From positions 1 to 41,606 of the forward strand of contig JAIXPH010000017.1 in assembly GCA_027486345.1 (NCBI GenBank): 41,606 bases of DNA, in the 5' to 3' direction. The stretch is from Paracoccaceae bacterium (GTDB lineage Bacteria; Pseudomonadota; Alphaproteobacteria; Rhodobacterales; Rhodobacteraceae). The notes under the pieces are model-generated. The model ran no database searches. It had not been told where the DNA came from and saw nothing but the letters and a program-made list of their open reading frames with translations. Below are positions 34,431 to 41,606 of this stretch, one piece after another; position 1 is the stretch's first letter; each line of letters starts with the position of its first letter. The position numbers and the translations under genes were made by a program.

Positions 34431-36701
34431 TCAGCCGTCCACGCGCGTCAGGTCCGCCACGCCGGTGCAGACGGCGCGGATGCGGTGCAACAGGTTCAGA
34501 CGGTTGCGGCGCACGATCTGGTTGTCGGTGTTGATCTGCACGGCGGTGAAGAAAGCGTCAATCGGCGCGCGCAGTTGGGCGATAGCCCCCATCGCGGCGG
34601 CGAAATCCTCGGCGTTCATCGCCGGGGCGATGGATTGTTCGGCTGTGTCCAGAGCGGCGAAGAGGGCGCGTTCTTCGTCGGATTCGGCAAACTTCGGGTC
34701 CGCGCCGAAAGAGTATTCGACGCCATCCTTGGTTTCGGCTTGGCTGAGGATGTTGTTGGCGCGTTTGAAACCTTGCAAGAGGTTGGTGCCGTCTTCGGAC
34801 GTAAGGAACGCCTGCAGGGCGGTGGCGCGTTTGACGAGGAGCGTCAGGTCATCCGCACCGGGCATGGCAAGGCAGGCGTCGATGACGTCATGGCGGATGC
34901 CTTGGTCTTTGAGGAACACTTTGAGGCGGTCGTGGAAGAAGGAGACCAATTGGTCAGGTGCCGAATTGTAGGTCTCATAAGCAACCTTCTGTTTGAACAA
35001 AGATTCAATAAGATTGGCAGCATGAGAAGCTGCCCCCATCATTTTCAAGCGATTTTCGATTTCCGCCTTTGAATCTGCTGAGTCAGGTTCGAACTCACGA
35101 AGGATTTCAACGAACTTGCTTATCTCTTCGGTGGGAGATTCCGACGCAAGACGGTTCATAGCCTTCAAATCCAAGTGCAGCGCTAGACCAGACCTTGACA
35201 TGCGCAGCAGTTTTGAACGCACCCCATTCCCCAGCACCAACCGAATAACCCCCAGCGCCGCGCGGCGCAGCGCGAAGGGGTCCTTGCTCCCGGTGGGTTT
35301 TTCGTCAATCGCCCAGAAACCGGTCAGCGTGTCGATCTTGTCGGCCAGCGCCACGGCGACCGACACAGGATCAGTCGGCACGGCGTCGGACGGCCCCAAA
35401 GGCGCGTAATGGTCGCGGGCGGCTTTGGCCACGGCCTCGGGCAGACCGGCGGCCTGCGCGTAATACATCCCCATCAACCCCTGCAATTCGGGGAATTCGC
35501 CGACCATGGCAGAGCGCAGGTCCAGCTTTGCCACCTCTGCCGCCTGTTTCGCTACGGCCGCATCCGCGCCGACCAAAGGCGCGATTTCGGCGGCCAGCGC
35601 CGCGATGCGGGCAATCCGTTCCGCTTGGCTGCCGAGTTTGTTGTGGAAGGTCACAGCCTCCAGCCCCTGACGCCAGACGGACATGCCCGCCTTGGCCTCT
35701 CGCAGGTCGTTCTCCCAGAAGAACTTCGCGTCCGACAGGCGGGCGGTCAGCACCTTTTGGTTGCCCTTCAGGATCGCGGCCCCGGCATCGGCGGCTTCGA
35801 TATTGGCGACCGTGACAAAGCCTTCGATCCGGCCCGTCTTTGGGTTGCGGGCGGAGAAGAACTTTTGGTGTTCCTTCATGCTGGTTTGCAGCACTTCGGG
35901 CGGCAGGGACAGGAAGGCGTCATTGATCCGACCCAAGAGCGGGACCGGCCATTCGACCAGACCGGCGACCTCGGCCAGCAAGCCACGATCCTCGACCAGT
36001 TCAAGCCCCGCCGCGAAAGCGAGGTTGGTGGCCCCCTGCCAGATCACGGCTTCACGCTCTGCGGCGTCCAGCATCACCTTGTTCTTCAACAGTTTCGCGC
36101 GGTAATCGTCGAAATTGCTGACCGCAAAGCGCCCCGCGCCCATGAAGCGGTGGCCTTCGGTGGTGTTGCCCGCGCGGATGCCGTCAACCTCCATCGGGAC
36201 GATGGTGGACCCCGCCTCATCCGACATGAGGCAGAGGATGGATTGCAGCGGGCGCACCCAACGCAAGTTGCCGGACCCCCAGCGCATCGACTTGGGCCAC
36301 GGGAAACTGCGGATGGCGGAGTCGAGCACCTCGGCGATGATCTCTGCCGCTTGGCGACCGGGCTTTTCGATCACGGCGAAATAGACCTGCGCCTTCTTGT
36401 CGTCGCGCACCTCTAGCTGGTCTTTGGACAGACCGGTGGAGCGCAGGAATCCGTCCAAGGCCGCCGCAGGGGCATCAGTGCGCGGGCCTTTGCGTTCTTC
36501 GCGCACGGGGCGGCTTTCCGCCGTCAGCCCCTCGATCGCCAAGGTCAGGCGGCGCGGCGTGGAAAAGGCCCCGGCGCTGGCATAGGTCAGCCCGGCGGTC
36601 ACCAGACCGTCAGTCACCAGTTTTTTCAGGTCCTCACGGGCCTTGGCCTGCATCCGCGCAGGGATTTCTTCCGAGAAAAGCTCGATCAGCAGGTCGGGCA
36701 T
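34431..36701 (-). CDS. glyS: Glycyl-tRNA synthetase beta subunit
   Basis: GlyS is the tRNA-binding beta subunit of the tetrameric alpha2beta2 glycyl-tRNA synthetase. The 756-residue protein starts MPDLLIELFSEEIPARMQ, with PREVREERKGPR-like and HRFMGAGRFAV stretches typical of the family, and a C-terminal helical domain ending RAVCTGVADLTRVDG. It ends with the expected HD-type and anticodon-binding-like region. Residues about 514-573 come from a DNA patch of distinctly lower GC. It is 4 bases after the small membrane gene and cotranscribed with glyQ. Confidence 0.95.
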   Translation of the reverse strand: MPDLLIELFSEEIPARMQAKAREDLKKLVTDGLVTAGLTYASAGAFSTPRRLTLAIEGLTAESRPVREERKGPRTDAPAAALDGFLRSTGLSKDQLEVRDDKKAQVYFAVIEKPGRQAAEIIAEVLDSAIRSFPWPKSMRWGSGNLRWVRPLQSILCLMSDEAGSTIVPMEVDGIRAGNTTEGHRFMGAGRFAVSNFDDYRAKLLKNKVMLDAAEREAVIWQGATNLAFAAGLELVEDRGLLAEVAGLVEWPVPLLGRINDAFLSLPPEVLQTSMKEHQKFFSARNPKTGRIEGFVTVANIEAADAGAAILKGNQKVLTARLSDAKFFWENDLREAKAGMSVWRQGLEAVTFHNKLGSQAERIARIAALAAEIAPLVGADAAVAKQAAEVAKLDLRSAMVGEFPELQGLMGMYYAQAAGLPEAVAKAARDHYAPLGPSDAVPTDPVSVAVALADKIDTLTGFWAIDEKPTGSKDPFALRRAALGVIRLVLGNGVRSKLLRMSRSGLALHLDLKAMNRLASESPTEEISKFVEILREFEPDSADSKAEIENRLKMMGAASHAANLIESLFKQKVAYETYNSAPDQLVSFFHDRLKVFLKDQGIRHDVIDACLAMPGADDLTLLVKRATALQAFLTSEDGTNLLQGFKRANNILSQAETKDGVEYSFGADPKFAESDEERALFAALDTAEQSIAPAMNAEDFAAAMGAIAQLRAPIDAFFTAVQINTDNQIVRRNRLNLLHRIRAVCTGVADLTRVDG

Positions 36702-36705
36702 GGTG

Positions 36706-37176
36706 TCACTCGCTCGCGGCGTTCAGTTGGTGCCAGGCAAAGGCCCGGCCATCGGGGAAAACCGCGACGACGCGGTCCACACCGGGATGAATATTGGCTT
36801 GGGACAGAAAGGCGATGGCCTCGCCCTTTTCCAGCGCCGCGCCGATGGCGGCGGCGTCAAAGCAATCGAACCAGCCCGGCGCGGTCAGGGGTTCGGGTTT
36901 GTCGTAGATCTTGTAGGTTTCGGTCAGCATCGCCTGCGTCAGCGGCGTTTGGAAACAGGCGCGAAACCGGATGGGCGAGCTATCGGCGTCGATGCCCGTC
37001 ACATCCTCGGCCAGGATCGCCTCGGGCTGGCCGGACTCGATGGAGGTCAGGGTGATTTCCTGCCCCGGCACGAAGGCCGCGTCCTCGTAGAAGGCATAGA
37101 CCTGCAACCAATACATCGCGATGCCCGCGACGGCCCCGCTCAGCACCAGAAACCCCGCGATGATCCGGCCATTCAC
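36706..37176 (-). CDS. Small membrane-anchored protein between glyQ and glyS (DUF6446-like)
   Basis: This 156-residue protein starts at GTG 37176, overlapping the glyQ stop as GTGA, and ends 4 bases before glyS. One N-terminal membrane anchor ([20 protein letters not shown]) is followed by an exported domain with a central [13 protein letters not shown] stretch and a [10 protein letters not shown] motif with one of a pair of cysteines. It resembles a family of uncharacterised Rhodobacterales proteins found at this position, possibly DUF6446; no function is known. The tight overlaps mean it is translated with both synthetase subunits. Confidence 0.75.
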   Translation of the reverse strand: MNGRIIAGFLVLSGAVAGIAMYWLQVYAFYEDAAFVPGQEITLTSIESGQPEAILAEDVTGIDADSSPIRFRACFQTPLTQAMLTETYKIYDKPEPLTAPGWFDCFDAAAIGAALEKGEAIAFLSQANIHPGVDRVVAVFPDGRAFAWHQLNAASE

Positions 37177-38114
37177 GCCACCGCCTCCGGCTGCCAGCCG
37201 CCCGCTTCGGTCTGCACGAAGGCATCGGCGCATTTCTTGGCCAAGGCCCGGACGCGGCCGATATAGGCCTGCCGTTCGGTGACAGAGATCACGCCGCGCG
37301 CGTCCAGAAGGTTGAACAGGTGGCTGGCCTTGATGCACTGGTCATAGGCCGGATGCGCCATGACGATCCGCTTGCCCGAGTTCGGGTCTTCGGGGGCGAA
37401 GGAGAGGATGCGCTCACATTCTGCCTCAGCGTCCTTGAAGTGCTGGAACAGCATGTCGGTCGTGGCGGCGTCAAAGTTGTGCCGGCTGTATTCCTGTTCG
37501 GTCTGGCGGAAGATATCGCCATATTTCAGCGGGATCGGCGCGTCGGGATCGTTGAAGGGCATGTCCATGACATGGTCGATGCCAAGGACATACATCGCCA
37601 GACGTTCCAGACCATAGGTCAACTCACCCGACACCGGCTTGCAGTCATGACCGCCGACCTGCTGGAAATAGGTGAACTGCGACACTTCCATGCCGTCGCA
37701 CCACACCTCCCACCCCAGCCCCCAGGCGCCGAGGGTGGGCGATTCCCAGTCATCCTCGACAAAGCGGACGTCATGGATCATCGGATCGAGCCCGATGGCG
37801 CGCAGCGAGCCCAGATACAGCTCTTGCAGGTTCGGTGGCGAGGGTTTGATCAGCACCTGATACTGGTAATAGTGCTGCAGGCGGTTGGGGTTTTCGCCAT
37901 AGCGACCATCGGTCGGACGGCGCGACGGCTGGACATAGGCCGCGGCCCAGGCCTTGGACCCCAAGGCGCGCAAGGTGGTGGCGGGGTGAAAGGTGCCGGC
38001 CCCCACCTCCATGTCATAGGGCTGCAACACGGCGCAGCCCTGCCCGCCCCAATAGGTTTGCAGGCGCAGGATGATTTCCTGAAAGCTGCGGGGCAGCGCG
38101 GTCGGTTCGGCCAT
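37173..38114 (-). CDS. glyQ: Glycyl-tRNA synthetase alpha subunit
   Basis: GlyQ carries the class II catalytic core that activates glycine. The 313-residue protein starts [16 protein letters not shown] with GAAGAGG upstream. It keeps the motifs of the class: [75 protein letters not shown] and GLERLAMYV (motif 3). It is the first gene of the glyQ / small membrane gene / glyS cluster. Confidence 0.96.
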   Translation of the reverse strand: MAEPTALPRSFQEIILRLQTYWGGQGCAVLQPYDMEVGAGTFHPATTLRALGSKAWAAAYVQPSRRPTDGRYGENPNRLQHYYQYQVLIKPSPPNLQELYLGSLRAIGLDPMIHDVRFVEDDWESPTLGAWGLGWEVWCDGMEVSQFTYFQQVGGHDCKPVSGELTYGLERLAMYVLGIDHVMDMPFNDPDAPIPLKYGDIFRQTEQEYSRHNFDAATTDMLFQHFKDAEAECERILSFAPEDPNSGKRIVMAHPAYDQCIKASHLFNLLDARGVISVTERQAYIGRVRALAKKCADAFVQTEAGGWQPEAVA

Positions 38115-38363
38115 GGTTTTGCACCTCTTCGGCAATCGCCCTCTCCATAGGCACAAGGCCCGAAAGGGTCAACCGGGACGCGGGGGCATAGGGCGTCCGG
38201 GTCCGCAGCGCACGGCTCTGTGATCGGACGGCGGCGGTGGCGTGAAAAGCCGTGCATCCCGCAGGCAAGGCGGCTAGTGTCCGGTCGCCGGAAAATGCCC
38301 CTTTTTCGCCATCAGGGGCCGTGCCGCCGGTGTTTCCTGAGACTGCCCGATTGGATGCTCCGA
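38115..38363. other. Intergenic region between glyQ and the pseudo-protease gene
   Basis: This divergent region should hold promoters for both flanking genes, but no clear -35/-10 pair, operator or hairpin stands out. No coding frame with a ribosome site was found. Confidence 0.4.
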
Positions 38364-40178
38364 ATGAAATTTGCGCCGTTGCGCCTGTGCGTTGTTCCCG
38401 TGACTGCCCTGTCCCTGTCCCTTTCTGCCAGCGCGCTGCTTGTCACCGCCCCTCTGGCTGCCGCACAGACCGCGCCGTCGGTCGAGGCGGTGGCGGCGAC
38501 AGCTTGGGTGCAGATCGAAGCCCAGCCTGATGCCTTGCTTGCACAGGAACGTGCCGCCGCCTGGGCGGCCGTCTTTCCGGATGTGCAGGGCTATGCCTTG
38601 GGCAATGGCTGGTATGCCATCGCCCTTGGCCCCTATGATGGCGTGCAGGCCGAGACACGGCTGCGCCAACTCAGGGATGAAAACCTGATCCCGCGCGACA
38701 GCTTCCTTGCTGATGGCAGCGATTTCGGCCCGATGTTCTGGCCCGACGCCGGCGCGCCGCCGGAGATCTCTTCCGCCCCGCTGGACACGATCGCCGTGGC
38801 CCCGCTGGAGGAGACCGCGGGGACGCCCACGCCCGTGCCGACCCTGCCCGACGAAACCCCCGAAGAGGCCCGCGCCAGTGAAAGTCTGCTGACCCAGACC
38901 GAGCGGGAGGATTTGCAGACCGCCCTGCAATGGTTCGGCTTTTATGCCTCGACCATCGACGGGGCCTTCGGGCGCGGCACCCGCGCCTCGATGGCCGCGT
39001 GGCAAGAGGCGCAGGGGCTGGACCCGACCGGCATCCTGACCACCGCCCAGCGCGTGACGCTGACCACCGCATGGCGCGATGAAACCCGCGCCTTCGGGTT
39101 CGAGATCCTGACCGAGGCTGAGGCGGGGATCGAGGTGACCATTCCCGCCGCCTTGGTGGAGTTTGACCATTACGAGCCGCCCTTCGTGCATTTCCGCGCC
39201 AAGGACGGATCGAATGTGCGGCTGGTGCTGATCTCGACCCCCGGCAGTTCGGCGACACTGTCGGGGCTCTACGACACGCTGCAAACGCTGGAAATCATGC
39301 CGCCCGAGGGGCCGCGCGCCCTGGGCGAGGACAGCTTTACCCTGCAAGGGGCCACGGCCGATGTGGTGACCGTGGCCGAGGCGACCGCCAAGCGCGGATT
39401 GGTCAAGGGCTGGATGCTGTCCTATCCCGCCACCGAGGCCGCGCGGATGGAGCGGGTCTTGCAGACCATTCGCGCCAGTTTCCGGGGTGTGGGCGACCGC
39501 GCCTTGGACCCCGGCATGGTGCCCCTGGACGAGTCCGCACGGCAGGGGTTGCTGGCGGGGCTGGAGGTGCGCCACGCGCGCCTGTCGCGGTCGGGGTTTT
39601 ATGTCGATGCCGCGGGCGCGGTGCTGACCACGGCAGAGGCCGTGGCGCAATGCGGGCGCATCCTGCTGGACGGCGTGACAGAGGCGACGGTGTCCGTCTC
39701 CGATCCGGGTACGGGACTGGCGGTCCTCAAACCCGCCAGCCGTCTGGCCCCCGCCAGCCATGCCGCTTTCGCCGCGGCGGCCCCGACCCCCGGCGCGGAT
39801 GTGGCGGTGGCGGGCTACAGCTACGAGGACCGCCTCTCCGCCCCGGTCCTGACCTTTGGTCAGATGGCCGAAGCGGGGGGTCTGGACGGCGAAGCCGGGA
39901 TCAACCGTCTGGCGATCACCACCCTGCCCGCAGATGCCGGAGGCCCGGTGGTGGCGCGGGACGGGGCAGTCATCGGGATGCTGTTGCCAAAGGCCGCGAC
40001 AGCTGACCGGGTGCTGCCCGCCGATGTGGCCTTTGCCGCCGCGCCATCCGACATCGCGCGGGTGCTGGCCACCGCCGGTGTCACGGCGACGAACGCCCCT
40101 GCGGCTGGTGATCTCACACCCGAAGCGCTGACCAAGACCGCCACGGGCATGACGGTTCTGGTGTCCTGCTTCGACTGA
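38364..40178 (+). CDS. Exported SPOR-like, peptidoglycan-binding protein with degenerate trypsin-type domain
   Basis: This is a 604-residue protein. The signal peptide is about residues 1-35 (cleavage before QTAPS). Residues about 45-115 resemble a SPOR fold (GYALGNGWYAIALGPYDG). A PG_binding_1 type repeat follows at about 180-235 (LQTALQWFGFYASTIDGAFGRGTRASMAAWQ). The C-terminal 410-575 has the trypsin-like pattern SGFYVDAAGAVLTTAEAV and LPADAGGPVVARDGAVIGML, but the catalytic His, Asp and Ser positions read Glu425, Gly451 and Ala525. The enzyme is therefore probably inactive. It may act as a periplasmic binding or scaffold protein. The start could be three codons earlier (38355). It converges on trkH. 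Confidence 0.85.
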   Translation: MKFAPLRLCVVPVTALSLSLSASALLVTAPLAAAQTAPSVEAVAATAWVQIEAQPDALLAQERAAAWAAVFPDVQGYALGNGWYAIALGPYDGVQAETRLRQLRDENLIPRDSFLADGSDFGPMFWPDAGAPPEISSAPLDTIAVAPLEETAGTPTPVPTLPDETPEEARASESLLTQTEREDLQTALQWFGFYASTIDGAFGRGTRASMAAWQEAQGLDPTGILTTAQRVTLTTAWRDETRAFGFEILTEAEAGIEVTIPAALVEFDHYEPPFVHFRAKDGSNVRLVLISTPGSSATLSGLYDTLQTLEIMPPEGPRALGEDSFTLQGATADVVTVAEATAKRGLVKGWMLSYPATEAARMERVLQTIRASFRGVGDRALDPGMVPLDESARQGLLAGLEVRHARLSRSGFYVDAAGAVLTTAEAVAQCGRILLDGVTEATVSVSDPGTGLAVLKPASRLAPASHAAFAAAAPTPGADVAVAGYSYEDRLSAPVLTFGQMAEAGGLDGEAGINRLAITTLPADAGGPVVARDGAVIGMLLPKAATADRVLPADVAFAAAPSDIARVLATAGVTATNAPAAGDLTPEALTKTATGMTVLVSCFD

Positions 40179-40187
40179 TCAACACCT

Positions 40188-40212
40188 CTGGCGGCGGGAT
40201 CACCGCCGCCAG
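40188..40212. terminator. Convergent terminator between the pseudo-protease and trkH genes
   Basis: CTGGCGGCGG and CCGCCGCCAG pair perfectly over a 5-base loop. It overlaps the trkH stop and starts 10 bases after the other stop. T-tracts are short, so it may act partly with Rho. Confidence 0.6.
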
Positions 40213-41606
40213 AACTGCGGCAAGACCAGAACGAAAATCGCCAAGAGGCCCAGCCGCCCCAACAGCATCGACAGCGTCATGATCCATTTGGCGGCATCGT
40301 TGAAATCGACGAAGGTGCCGGTGCGTTCGACCAGCGGGCCGAAGCCGTAACCGATGTTGCCCAGCGCGGTCCAGACTGCGAAGAGCGAGGACATCGGGTC
40401 CACCCCGGTCAGGGTCATGGCCACCGACATCACCCCCAGCGTCAGCACATAGCCCGAGATGTAAAGCACCAGCGCGTCGATCACATCAGGCTCCACCGTT
40501 CGGCCGTCGTATTTCACCGGCGCGACCCGGCCCGGCGTCACGATCTGGCGCACCTGCTGCACCAGCGCGGCAAAGGCGATCTGCGCGCGGAACACCGTCA
40601 CCCCGGCGGCGCTGGACCCGGCACAGGCCCCGATGATCCCGATCAGGAAGGCCACGATCAGCATATAGCCGTCCCATGTCGGGAAGCTGCCGGAAAAGAA
40701 CCCGGTCGAGGACATGATGGACACGAGGTTGAACAGCGACTGGCGGAACACCTCCTCCAGACCCATGTCGGATGAGCTCCACCGCCACAACGTGACAGAG
40801 CCAACGGCAAGGGCGAGGATCTTGACATAGGCGCGCAGCTGGCTGTCCTGCCACAAAGGGCGCGGATCGCCGTTCACCAACTGGACGTACCGCACATAGG
40901 GCAGACTGCCCAAGAACATGAACAACGCCCCGAAATACTCGCCCGCCCCGGTGTATTCGTTGAAGGACGCATCGCGCGGCGAAAATCCGCCCGTCGCGAT
41001 CGAGGCCATGGCATGCACCGCCGCATCCAGCGACCGCATGCCGATGGCGGAATAGACCAGAGCCGCCACGACGATCAACCCGACATAGACCCCGAGCAGT
41101 TGTTTGGCGATGTCGGAGGCGCGCGGCAGCACCTTGCCGAAGGTGTCAAATCCCTCGGTGCGGAAGAACTGCATCCCCCCCACCCGCATCACGGGCAGAA
41201 AGATCATGGCGACAAAGGCGATCCCGAGGCCCCCCGCCGCATTCAGCAACCCCCGCCACAGGTTCATCCCCGCAGGCAAGGCATCCAGCCCATAGATCAC
41301 GGTCGCGCCGGTGGTGGTCATGCCGGACACGGCTTCGAAATAGGCTTCGGTAAACTGCAGATGCGGCGCGCCCAGCATGAAGGGCAGCGCGCCAAAAGCC
41401 GGGGTGAACAGCCAGATCACCGCCGTCAAGAGATAGGCCTGCCGGATGTCATAGCTCTTGCTGGCCCCGCTGGCGGTGGCAAGCACCAAGAGCACCCCCA
41501 CCCCGGCCGTCACGATGGCGCTTTGCAGGACGTCATCCGCATTGCCATTCCCCGCCCGCCAATCGACAAACGCCGGGGCCAGCATCAGGACCGCCAGCAC
41601 GATCAG
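40200..41606 (-). CDS. trkH: TrkH-family potassium uptake protein (N-terminus off the window)
   Basis: The 468 visible codons lack the protein's start; the frame is open at the right edge. It is a multi-span inner-membrane protein with four pore-loop repeats: GMTTTGATV, ASIATGGFS, SIMSSTGFFSG and ALGNIGYGFG. These match the selectivity-filter pattern of TrkH/KtrB transporters. The IGACAGSSAAGV loop is the gate-region signature. TrkH takes up potassium together with the cytoplasmic TrkA regulator, which is not in the window. The start and any operon partner lie to the right. Confidence 0.93.
   Translation of the reverse strand: MIVLAVLMLAPAFVDWRAGNGNADDVLQSAIVTAGVGVLLVLATASGASKSYDIRQAYLLTAVIWLFTPAFGALPFMLGAPHLQFTEAYFEAVSGMTTTGATVIYGLDALPAGMNLWRGLLNAAGGLGIAFVAMIFLPVMRVGGMQFFRTEGFDTFGKVLPRASDIAKQLLGVYVGLIVVAALVYSAIGMRSLDAAVHAMASIATGGFSPRDASFNEYTGAGEYFGALFMFLGSLPYVRYVQLVNGDPRPLWQDSQLRAYVKILALAVGSVTLWRWSSSDMGLEEVFRQSLFNLVSIMSSTGFFSGSFPTWDGYMLIVAFLIGIIGACAGSSAAGVTVFRAQIAFAALVQQVRQIVTPGRVAPVKYDGRTVEPDVIDALVLYISGYVLTLGVMSVAMTLTGVDPMSSLFAVWTALGNIGYGFGPLVERTGTFVDFNDAAKWIMTLSMLLGRLGLLAIFVLVLPQFWRR

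Overview
The window is high-GC DNA from an alphaproteobacterium, most likely of the Rhodobacterales (Rhodobacter/Paracoccus relatives). The pointers are a cytochrome c2-type gene next to ctaD, an RTX protein with a C-terminal Hint domain, the order glyQ / small membrane gene / glyS / PEP-utilising enzyme, a perfect CtrA-type site, and dispersed GC-rich hairpin repeats downstream of genes. No species can be named from this sequence alone. Most of it reads as ordinary chromosome; the only mobile-element sign is the tail of an IS66-type transposase at the left edge.

Layout. 1-117: 3' end of an IS66-family transposase and its probable right inverted repeat. 314-4876 (minus): polyamine-type ABC importer, transcribed potA-like ATPase, substrate-binding protein, two permeases. 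5107-8757 (minus): 1216-residue RTX repeat protein ending in a Hint domain. 9055-9141 (minus): tRNA-Leu(GAG) with a strong terminator. 9290-11084 (plus): GT2 glycosyltransferase plus a LAB_N membrane protein, then lipB. 11097-12083 (minus): methyltransferase. 12342-15276 (plus): cytochrome c2-like gene, ctaD (aa3 oxidase subunit I) with an FNR-type box upstream, and a DUF2244 protein. 15441-15899 (minus): YqeY-like protein, divergent from carA (16079-17245). 17335-19254 (plus): membrane GT2 with an MshEN/GspE-N-like front domain, preceded by a CtrA-type box and convergent with a GntR/FCD regulator.

20016-22241 (plus): HAD phosphatase, a tiny membrane protein and a UbiH-type monooxygenase. 22277-24449 (minus): class V aminotransferase and two translationally overlapping Lrp/AsnC regulators, divergent from ilvC (24579-25601). 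25853-30602 (minus): aldehyde dehydrogenase, glmM, folP and an extended folB; the last three form a folate/cell-wall operon. 30780-31472 (minus): SleB-type cell-wall hydrolase. 31686-34244 (minus): PPDK-like enzyme. 34431-38114 (minus): glyS, small membrane protein, glyQ. 38364-40178 (plus): exported SPOR-like / peptidoglycan-binding / trypsin-fold protein lacking the whole catalytic triad. 40200-41606 (minus): TrkH potassium transporter, running off the right edge.

Functional themes are housekeeping (pyrimidine, branched-chain amino acid, folate and lipoate synthesis, tRNA charging), aerobic respiration (cytochrome c2 and aa3 oxidase, ubiquinone hydroxylation) and the cell envelope (two glycosyltransferases, glmM, a cell-wall hydrolase, an RTX exoprotein). 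No complete, obviously new multigene system is visible. The best leads are the GT2 with a putative c-di-GMP-type domain behind a CtrA site, the triad-less trypsin-fold protein, the folB with a second domain, the low-GC patch in glyS, and several unexplained intergenic folded elements.
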